From positions 62,001 through 126,000 of the forward strand of contig NZ_JACEGD010000020.1 in the NCBI RefSeq assembly GCF_016031635.1: a stretch of DNA of 64,000 nt, written 5' to 3'. Positions 57,566 through 64,000 of this stretch are shown piece after piece. The DNA comes from Bradyrhizobium diversitatis. GTDB taxonomy: Bacteria; Pseudomonadota; Alphaproteobacteria; Rhizobiales; Xanthobacteraceae. Made by a program: the position numbers and the translations under genes. The first letter of the stretch is position 1; every line of letters starts with the position of its first letter. The notes beneath the pieces are model-generated. The model was not told the origin of the DNA and ran no database searches. It saw only the letters and a program-made list of their open reading frames with translations.

Positions 57566-58084
57566 ATGGAGGATCGTGCATTCAGACGTGCTCTCGGCGA
57601 ATTTGCCACTGGCGTGGCGGTGGTGACCGCGCGCGGCAAGGGCGAAGAGCTGATCGGCATGACCATGAGCTCGTTCAACTCGGTCTCGCTCGATCCGCCG
57701 CTCGTTCTCTTCAGTGTCGATCGCAGGGCGCGCAGCCTGCCCGCGATGCTGGAAGCCAAGGGCTTTGCCGTGAACATCCTGGCACGCGACCAGGAAGCCA
57801 TCTCCAACCAGTTCGCGCGGGCTCTCTCAAGCAAATGGGACCAGGTGAAGACGTCGGTCGGCCATGCCGAGGCGCCGCTGATCTCGGGCGCGATGGCGCA
57901 TTTCGAGTGTGCACCCTACGCCAATTATGACGGCGGCGACCATGTCATCTTCGTCGTCCAGGTCGTCCGCCACGCAAGCCGCTCCGAGTCTGCTGCTCCC
58001 TTGATCTTCTTTCGTGGTCGATACCGCGATCTCGTCGATGAAACCGAGCGCGAGCCGAGCTGGCCGCTTCCCATTCACTACTAG
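57566..58084 (+). CDS. Flavin reductase of a two-component monooxygenase
   Basis: A 172-residue protein of the HpaC-like flavin reductase family, which supplies FADH2 or FMNH2 to the oxygenase component. The family signs are FRRALGEFATGVAVVTA, GMTMSSFNSVSLDPPLVLFSV and VNILARDQEAISNQFA. The ATG at 57566 is preferred over the GTG six bases earlier. The hydroxylase starts 21 bases downstream, so the pair is co-expressed. Confidence 0.93.
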   Translation: MEDRAFRRALGEFATGVAVVTARGKGEELIGMTMSSFNSVSLDPPLVLFSVDRRARSLPAMLEAKGFAVNILARDQEAISNQFARALSSKWDQVKTSVGHAEAPLISGAMAHFECAPYANYDGGDHVIFVVQVVRHASRSESAAPLIFFRGRYRDLVDETEREPSWPLPIHY

Positions 58085-58105
58085 TTTCGAACCGGAGAAA
58101 CTGCC

Positions 58106-59575
58106 ATGCGCGGCGCAAAGGAATATCTGTCGGGCCTGAAGGACGGCCGCACCATCTACATCAACGGCGCCTCGGTTGGCGATGTCACGACGCACCGCGC
58201 CTTTCGCAATCTCGCCGGCTCCATGGCCGGCCTGTTCGACTTCGCGAGCGCGCCCGAGAATGCGGAGCTGATGACCTTCGATACGGGCGAAGGTCTTGCC
58301 AACCGCATCTGGCAGCTTCCGACCTCCTACGCCGAGCTCGTGACGCGGCGAAAGGCGCTCGAGGCGTGGGCCTCGCTGCATGCCGGATTCATGGGCCGGG
58401 CTCCGGACCATGTCGCCTCCTGCATCTCGGGGCTCTACATGGGACTCGACGTCTTCCGGGCCCATGATCCCGCGCGCGCCGGCGCGCTCGAGAGCTACTA
58501 CCGCTACGCCCGCGACAAGGATCTCTACCTCACCTACGTCATCATCAATCCGCAGGCCGATCGTTCGAAGGGGGCGGTCGAGCAGGCCGATCCTTTCCTC
58601 ACCGCCGGTGTCGTCGATCGCGACGCCGAAGGGATCACGATCCGCGGCGCCAAGATGCTCGCCACCGGCGGCGTGGTTGCCGACGAGGTCTTCGTCACGA
58701 CTATCCAGCCGATGCGGCCGGGCGAAGAGCGCTACGCGATGTCCTTTGCGATCCCGATGAATACGAAGGGCCTCAAGATGCTGTCGCGCAAATCTTACGA
58801 GGACGCCGCCGGCGCCGTGTTCGACAATCCGTTGTCGAGCCGCTTCGACGAGAACGACTCGGTCCTCTATTTCGACGACGTGAAGGTGCCGTGGGACCGC
58901 GTCTTCATCGAAGGCAACGTCGAAATGTGCCAGAAGCAGTTTCACGCTACGCCGTGCCACGTCTATCAGAACTACCAGGCGATGGTGCGTTTGAGCGTCA
59001 AGCTCAAGTTCCTGACCGGCCTTGCGCATCGGGTCGCCGACATGAACGGAGTCACCCAATTCCCGCAGGTCCGCGAAATGCTCGGCCAGCTTGCGGCCGA
59101 GACCGGCATGGTCGACGCTCTGGTGGCTGCGATGGAAGCCAAGGGCAGGCAGGTCGGTCCCTATTTCATCCCGGACCGGCATACGCTCTATTCGGCGCAG
59201 GTGCTGACACAGCAGCTCTACGCGCACGTCATCAATACGCTTCGCGAGCTCGCCGGCGGCGGCATGATCATGTTGCCTTCGTCAGTCGCGGACTTCGACA
59301 ACCCCGAGATCGCGGCCTTGATCGGCAAGACCCAGCAGTCGCCGAAGGCCAATTCTCATGATCGTGTGAAGTTCTACAAGCTCGCCTGGGATGCCGTCGG
59401 CTCGGAGTTCGGCTCTCGCCATCAGCAATACGAGATGTTCTACGCCGGCGCGACCTTCGTCACCAAGGGCCACTCGTACCGCACGTACGACTGGTCCGGC
59501 GCCGACCGGCTGGTCCAGGCCATGCTCGATTCCTACGACCTCAACGGCGTCTCGACCGCCAGCAAAGCCGCCTGA
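58106..59575 (+). CDS. 4-hydroxyphenylacetate 3-hydroxylase-family oxygenase (HpaB-like)
   Basis: A 489-residue FADH2-dependent aromatic hydroxylase related to HpaB, PvcC and similar enzymes (fold of acyl-CoA dehydrogenases). Visible motifs include MRGAKEYLSGLKDGRTIYING at the start, YLTYVIINPQADRSKG, GGVVADEVFVTT and YFDDVKVPWDRVFIEGN. It should add a hydroxyl group ortho to an existing phenolic hydroxyl. The exact substrate is open; the adjacent cupin and importer are not those of the classical hpa pathway. Confidence 0.92.
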   Translation: MRGAKEYLSGLKDGRTIYINGASVGDVTTHRAFRNLAGSMAGLFDFASAPENAELMTFDTGEGLANRIWQLPTSYAELVTRRKALEAWASLHAGFMGRAPDHVASCISGLYMGLDVFRAHDPARAGALESYYRYARDKDLYLTYVIINPQADRSKGAVEQADPFLTAGVVDRDAEGITIRGAKMLATGGVVADEVFVTTIQPMRPGEERYAMSFAIPMNTKGLKMLSRKSYEDAAGAVFDNPLSSRFDENDSVLYFDDVKVPWDRVFIEGNVEMCQKQFHATPCHVYQNYQAMVRLSVKLKFLTGLAHRVADMNGVTQFPQVREMLGQLAAETGMVDALVAAMEAKGRQVGPYFIPDRHTLYSAQVLTQQLYAHVINTLRELAGGGMIMLPSSVADFDNPEIAALIGKTQQSPKANSHDRVKFYKLAWDAVGSEFGSRHQQYEMFYAGATFVTKGHSYRTYDWSGADRLVQAMLDSYDLNGVSTASKAA

Positions 59576-59592
59576 TCCGAAGGAGACAATGC

Positions 59593-59973
59593 ATGCCCGT
59601 CAACAAGAAGCACGACGAATTCCATACGCTCGACATGACCACCGGCTGGGAAGTGCCGGCGGGATATCCGGTCGGCATCCAGCAGAAGATCATCTCTGGC
59701 GGATTGGACGAGGAGAATCGGCGCGGGACGCGGACTCGGCTGCTGCGCTTTGCGCCCGGCGTCTACACCACCGCGCCGTTCTCCCACGAATATTGGGAAG
59801 AGGTTTATCTGGTCTCGGGCGATTTGATCGTCGGCAACGATGCGAACGGCGAGGGCGGCAAGAGCTTCCCCCCGAACACCTATGCCTGCCGGCCACCGCA
59901 CGCGCCGCATGGCCCGTTCAAGTCCGTGAACGGCTGCCTGCTTTTGGAAATGCACTATTTCGATCCGGTGTGA
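59593..59973 (+). CDS. Cupin-domain protein
   Basis: A 126-residue single cupin with motif 1 in PFSHEYWEEVYLVSGDL and motif 2 in YACRPPHAPHGPF. The His and Glu positions suit a metal site, so a small dioxygenase, isomerase or binding protein is possible; the family is not named. It starts 17 bases after the hydroxylase and belongs to the same cluster. Confidence 0.88.
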   Translation: MPVNKKHDEFHTLDMTTGWEVPAGYPVGIQQKIISGGLDEENRRGTRTRLLRFAPGVYTTAPFSHEYWEEVYLVSGDLIVGNDANGEGGKSFPPNTYACRPPHAPHGPFKSVNGCLLLEMHYFDPV

Positions 59974-60025
59974 TCCGGATCGCTGCTGCCCAACATCATT
60001 CGACCGACCAGGGGGAAGAGAAGTC

Positions 60026-61414
60026 ATGACGTCTAGAGGTATCTCTATCGTAGTTGCGCGTTGCCTGTCGTCACTTGAATGGCTCTTCAGGCTGGATCGC
60101 GGCGTGCCGCAGGGCAAAGTCCGATGGGTGGTGGATGGGCTTGCCGGGGCGCTCGCGCTCGGTGTGGTCGCGGCGACGCCGGCCGCTGCGCAGGAGAAGC
60201 CGAGCGCATTGGGGCTGGGCATCTTCACGTTCACATCTGGTCCTGCCGCGGCCTACGGCATGCCGGGTAAGAACGCGGCTGACCTCATGATCGGCGAGAT
60301 CAATGCAAAGGGCGGCATCGGAGGCGTGCCGGTCAGCGCGACCTATGTCGACGAGGCGCAGGGTGCGCAGGGTGTGATCGCGGAGTATCGGCGGCTCGCT
60401 GGGGATGCGAAGAACCAGGTCATGGTCGCCGCCTTGTCGAGCGCCAATTGCCTGGCGCTTGCGCCACTCGCGGAGCAGCTCGAGGTTCCCACCGTGGGCT
60501 GGAACTGCGATACCCATCAGTTGCTCATGGACGGCAAGAGCAAGTATGTGTTCCGCCCCAACGGAAACACCGTACCCGAATTCATCGCCTACGCGATCTA
60601 CCTGCTGGATCGCAAGCCTGACGTGAAGACGGTTGCGATCATCAACCCGGACTATGCGTTCGGCCACGACGCTGCGAAGATATTCACCGCGGCGCTGAAA
60701 GCCCTGAAGCCGGACGTAGAGATCGTCGCCGAACTCTATCCGAAGCTGGGTTCGCCGAATTACCAGACCGAAATCTCGCGTCTCACCACCGCGCGTCCCG
60801 ATGTCGTCTTCTCCAACCTTTGGGGCGCCGATCTCGAGAACTTCGTTCGCCAGGCCGCGCCGCGTGGGATCTTCACCTCCAGTCAGGTGATCCTGGCGCT
60901 CGGCGAGACGGTGCTGCAGCGCGTACCGCTGCCCGACGGCGTGATCGTCGGTGTTCTCGGCGACGGCTGGTGGATGTCACCGGACGCCAGGGCCAAGCCG
61001 GAGACCGTGAAGTTTGCCGAAGCCTATAAGGCGCGCTTCGGAGAGTATCCGGTGTTCCCATCGATCAAGATGGCCAACGCGCTGATCTACGTTAAAGCCG
61101 CCTACGATGCCGCGATGCGGAAGAACGGCGGCAAATGGCCAACGCGTGTCGAGCTCGCCGACGCCATGAACGGCAGCAAGGTCGAGACCCTGACCGGCAT
61201 CGCGCAGACGCGCACCGACAATGACGGGCTGGTCGACCAGATCGTCGGCGTGACCGTAAGGACGTCGGCGCAGCAGTTTCCCGTCATTGGCGACATGGTC
61301 CGCTACAAGGGCGACAGCCTGATGCCGCAGGCGGGGCAAGATCCGTTGGCCTGGATCGCGACGCTCAAGCCCGAGTTCGCCAAAGGCCTGCCGAAGCCGG
61401 GAAGCTACAAATAG
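60026..61414 (+). CDS. ABC transporter substrate-binding protein (Peripla_BP_6 / LivK type)
   Basis: A 462-residue periplasmic binding protein of the branched-chain amino acid type. It has a long N-terminal region of about 55 residues before mature sequence, with the likely signal core VVDGLAGALALGVVAATPAAA. Later motifs include FTSGPAAAYGMPGKNAADLMIGE. In rhizobia such proteins often bind aromatic acids, and here the hydroxylase neighbours fit that. GGGGGAAGAG precedes the ATG at 60026. An internal start nearer the hydrophobic core is possible. Confidence 0.92.
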   Translation: MTSRGISIVVARCLSSLEWLFRLDRGVPQGKVRWVVDGLAGALALGVVAATPAAAQEKPSALGLGIFTFTSGPAAAYGMPGKNAADLMIGEINAKGGIGGVPVSATYVDEAQGAQGVIAEYRRLAGDAKNQVMVAALSSANCLALAPLAEQLEVPTVGWNCDTHQLLMDGKSKYVFRPNGNTVPEFIAYAIYLLDRKPDVKTVAIINPDYAFGHDAAKIFTAALKALKPDVEIVAELYPKLGSPNYQTEISRLTTARPDVVFSNLWGADLENFVRQAAPRGIFTSSQVILALGETVLQRVPLPDGVIVGVLGDGWWMSPDARAKPETVKFAEAYKARFGEYPVFPSIKMANALIYVKAAYDAAMRKNGGKWPTRVELADAMNGSKVETLTGIAQTRTDNDGLVDQIVGVTVRTSAQQFPVIGDMVRYKGDSLMPQAGQDPLAWIATLKPEFAKGLPKPGSYK

Positions 61415-61460
61415 ACCGGGATGAGGTTCACCTGATTTCGATGACGGAAGGCATGGGCCG

Positions 61461-62360
61461 ATGTTGAATGCAGTCATTCCCTTGCTGCTGGACAGCTTGG
61501 CGAGCGCCGCGTTGATCTTCTTCGCGGCGGTCGGCCTGACGCTCGTCTTCAGCGTGCTGAGAGTCCTCAATGTTGCCCATGGCAGTCTCTATTCGATCGG
61601 CGGCTATGTCGCGGCCTCGATCTGCCTGTTCATCGCCAGCCGGCAGCTCAACCCGTATTGGTCGTTCCTGGCGCTCCTGTTCAGTGCCGTGTGCGTCGCG
61701 GCGATATTCGGTCCGTTGATCGAACGGGGCCTCATCCGCTGGACCTATGGCAAGTCGGAGGCCGTGCAGATCCTGATCACGTTCGGGCTGTTCCTCATCC
61801 TGGAGGATCTCCAGCGCGTGATCTTTGGCGTGCAGTCCTTCTACGAAGACGCGCCGATGCGATTGCTCGGGACCACCTCTATCGGTGGCGTCGTCTATCT
61901 CAACTACCAGATCCTCCTGATCGGGATGGCGTTCCTCATCGTCATCGGCCTGCGGCTTCTGATCAATCACACCCGGCTGGGGCGCCTGATCACGGCCGTG
62001 GTTACTGATCGCGAGATGGCGCAGTCGATCGGCATCGACACCAACCGTATCTTCATTCTGGCGTTCTCACTCGGCGTGTTCCTGGCCGCATTGGGCGGCG
62101 CGCTGGCGACGCCGACGTCGGGCATCGCCCCGGGGCTCGGGGCGGATACGATGGTGCTTGCCTTTGCCGTGGCTGCGATCGGAGGTCTTGGGCAAATCGA
62201 GGGGGCGGCCTTGGCCTCGCTGATCGTCGGCCTGGCGCGCGTGCTCGCGATATATCTGGCGCCGTCGCTGGATGCCGTCGCACCCTATGCAGCGATGCTT
62301 GTCGTTCTCCTGATCCGTCCCTACGGGCTGTTCGGGTCGGTGGCGGCGCGGAGGATATGA
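61461..62360 (+). CDS. Branched-chain-type ABC permease (LivH-like)
   Basis: A 299-residue inner-membrane permease with about eight spans. The LivH marks are LTLVFSVLRVLNVAHGSLYSIGGY near residues 27-50 and the AAIGGLGQIEGAALASLIVG stretch near the end. It overlaps the next permease by four bases and follows the binding protein after 46 bases. Confidence 0.94.
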   Translation: MLNAVIPLLLDSLASAALIFFAAVGLTLVFSVLRVLNVAHGSLYSIGGYVAASICLFIASRQLNPYWSFLALLFSAVCVAAIFGPLIERGLIRWTYGKSEAVQILITFGLFLILEDLQRVIFGVQSFYEDAPMRLLGTTSIGGVVYLNYQILLIGMAFLIVIGLRLLINHTRLGRLITAVVTDREMAQSIGIDTNRIFILAFSLGVFLAALGGALATPTSGIAPGLGADTMVLAFAVAAIGGLGQIEGAALASLIVGLARVLAIYLAPSLDAVAPYAAMLVVLLIRPYGLFGSVAARRI

Positions 62361-63283
62361 TGCGAACGGTCACTGCCGCCGCGGCGGTCCTCGTCCTCGC
62401 GCTGTTGCCTGTGGCCGCGCCCTGGCTTCAATTCGTCCTGACTCTGGCGATCGCCAAGGGGTTTGCGGCCCTCGGCGTCGCCGTGCTGCTCCGCGCCGGG
62501 CTGATCTCGATCGGTCATGCGATGTTCTATGCCGCGAGCGCCTACGGAGTTGCGTTCCTGGCGCGCGCCGGCGTCAACGATCTTGGGCTGCTGCTGATTC
62601 TGTCGGTGCTGGGCGGTGCGCTCGTGGGCGCCGTCGCCGGATTGTTTCTCGTCCGCTATCGCGCCATCTTTTTCGCGATGTTGAATCTTGCGGTTTCCAT
62701 GGTGTTTTACGCGCTGTGCGCAAAACTGTACGGCGTCACCGGCGGGACTGACGGCATGCCTGTGCCGGTCCCGGCTGTGTTCGGCGTCGTGCTTGGCGAA
62801 CCGGCCTTCAAGAGCGTGCTGTTCTATCTCAGTCTGGGCCTGATGGTGCTCATTGGCCTCGCCGTGCAGCGCTACCTGAACAGCCCGCTCGGTCATGCGC
62901 TCGCGGCCGTCCACACCAACGAGATCCGGCTCGAATATCTGGGCATCCCGGTCTGGGCGGTGTTGCTGATCGCCTATGTCATCTCGGCGGCGCTCGCCGG
63001 CCTTGGCGGCGCCATCGCCGGCTTTGCGATCGGTCGCGTGGTCCCGGACTTCGCGTTCTGGACCGCATCGGGTCATCTCGTGCTGATCGCCGTGCTCGGC
63101 GGCATCGGTGGCGTTCCTGGCGCGTTCATCGGTGCCTTGTTCCTGGAATTGCTGCACAGCGCGGCGGTGACCGTCACCGATTCCTGGAACTTGATCGTCG
63201 GTGTGACGCTGATCATCGTGATCATGTTCATGCCGCAAGGAGTCTATGGACTGCTCGCGCGCAAGGAGGCGGCGAGTTTATGA
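62357..63283 (+). CDS. Branched-chain-type ABC permease (LivM-like)
   Basis: A 308-residue permease. Typical LivM motifs are AGLISIGHAMFYAASAYGVAF and AVHTNEIRLEYLGIPVWAVLL, followed by AVLGGIGGVPGAFIGALFLELL. The first codons may start at 62357 or 62360 (ATGATG). Its last bases overlap the ATPase start (ATGA), so the subunits are coupled. Confidence 0.94.
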   Translation: MMRTVTAAAAVLVLALLPVAAPWLQFVLTLAIAKGFAALGVAVLLRAGLISIGHAMFYAASAYGVAFLARAGVNDLGLLLILSVLGGALVGAVAGLFLVRYRAIFFAMLNLAVSMVFYALCAKLYGVTGGTDGMPVPVPAVFGVVLGEPAFKSVLFYLSLGLMVLIGLAVQRYLNSPLGHALAAVHTNEIRLEYLGIPVWAVLLIAYVISAALAGLGGAIAGFAIGRVVPDFAFWTASGHLVLIAVLGGIGGVPGAFIGALFLELLHSAAVTVTDSWNLIVGVTLIIVIMFMPQGVYGLLARKEAASL

Positions 63284-64000
63284 CGCGTCCCATCCTGGAA
63301 GCCAAGGGTCTCCACGTCTCATTCAACGGCGTCAGGGCCGCCGACGACGTCAGCATCGCGGTTCATGACGGCGAGTTCCTCGCGATCATCGGCCCGAACG
63401 GGTCGGGCAAGACGACGCTGCTCAACATCTGCACGGGCTATATCCGTCCGAGTTCGGGCAGCGTGGTGCTTGACGGTCACGACATCACCCGTCTGTCGCC
63501 ACGCGCCATCGCGCGCCGTGGTGTCGCCCGCGCATTCCAGATCCCGCAGCTCTTTTCCGCACAGCGCGTGATCGACAACATGATGCTGGCCTTGGCGGCA
63601 ACCGATGGTCTGTGGAGCGTGGTGCAGCCGCTCGAAACGGCGAGCCGGCGCGACGAGGCAAGGGCGTTGCTCGAGCTCGTGGGGCTCGCCGACGATGCCG
63701 GCCGGATCAGCAGCAAGCTTCCTGAAGGACATCGCAAGCTGATGGATATCGCGGTTGCGCTGGCCTTGAAGCCTCGGTTGCTGCTGCTGGACGAGCCGAC
63801 CAGCGGGGTGAGCGCCCTCGAACGCTTCCCGCTCATGGAGGCGCTCATGAGCGCGCTGCGCCAGCGCCGCATCACCGCACTGTTTGTCGAGCACGACATG
63901 GACGTCGTCGCGCGTTACGCGAGCCGGGTCCTGGTGTGGAGCGCCGGCAACATCATGGCCGAGGGGCGGCCGGACGAAGTGTTCAGCAACGCGCAAGTCC
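63280..64000 (+). CDS. Branched-chain-type ABC ATPase (LivG-like), cut by window end
   Basis: The first 240 codons are present and no stop is reached. Walker A is GPNGSGKTT (about residues 38-46), the Q-loop is in ARAFQIPQLFS, Walker B is LLLLDEPTSGV and the H-loop is FVEHDMDVV. The ABC signature is degenerate, LPEGHRKLMDIAVALA, where typical LivG has LSxGQ; related importers often vary here. LivF would be expected beyond the window. Confidence 0.93.
   Translation, partial: MTRPILEAKGLHVSFNGVRAADDVSIAVHDGEFLAIIGPNGSGKTTLLNICTGYIRPSSGSVVLDGHDITRLSPRAIARRGVARAFQIPQLFSAQRVIDNMMLALAATDGLWSVVQPLETASRRDEARALLELVGLADDAGRISSKLPEGHRKLMDIAVALALKPRLLLLDEPTSGVSALERFPLMEALMSALRQRRITALFVEHDMDVVARYASRVLVWSAGNIMAEGRPDEVFSNAQV

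Overview
The window is GC-rich chromosomal DNA from an alphaproteobacterium, most likely Bradyrhizobium or a close relative. Supporting signs are the core protein sequences (RpoH with its QKKLFFNLRK box, DnaG followed by RpoD, a compact chlorite dismutase very like that of Nitrobacter), the codon bias, and several families of palindromic intergenic repeats typical of that genus. The species call is inference from recall; no search was run.

Layout. 0.1-11 kb: core metabolism and stress genes, mostly on the minus strand: LysR regulator, trxB, Lrp/AsnC regulator, greA, carB, a tRNA-like element, a methyltransferase, Dps, a cupin and carA. 11-24 kb: accessory enzymes and regulators (alpha/beta hydrolase, YqeY protein, epoxide hydrolase, acyl-CoA synthetase, MarR with a palindromic operator, hybrid histidine kinase, an ArsR-SRPBCC-SRPBCC operon, LysE exporter, N-formylglutamate amidohydrolase, chlorite dismutase-like protein). 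24-29 kb: dnaG-rpoD. 29-42 kb: small conserved proteins, lytic transglycosylase, SDR enzymes, response regulator, a 22-residue Lys/Ala peptide gene, diguanylate cyclase, amidase, a LysR-controlled SDR-SDR-oxidoreductase operon, rpoH, and an RluA-type pseudouridine synthase without an S4 domain. 42.7-46 kb: a disturbed zone with tRNA-Glu, a decayed tRNA(CAT), a 14-bp tandem repeat, a GH13 enzyme and remains of a GntR/MocR-type regulator.

46-56.2 kb: one long plus-strand operon. It encodes a CUT1-type ABC importer (binding protein, two permeases, a small membrane protein, two different ATPases), then a PTS-type dihydroxyacetone kinase system with its own phosphorelay (DhaL, DhaM, HPr, enzyme I, a small DNA-binding protein, DhaK), and ends at a clear terminator. 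The gene set suggests uptake of glycerol, dihydroxyacetone or a related polyol followed by PEP-dependent phosphorylation. The dhaL copy is broken: an internal deletion of about 45-55 codons with a frame change removes the middle of the ADP-binding subunit, so the pathway should be blocked unless another DhaL exists.

56.8-64 kb: a MarR regulator divergent from a flavin reductase, a two-component flavin hydroxylase of the HpaB family, a cupin and a branched-chain-type ABC importer (binding protein, two permeases, first ATPase cut by the window end). This looks like an aromatic-compound uptake and hydroxylation unit with unknown substrate.
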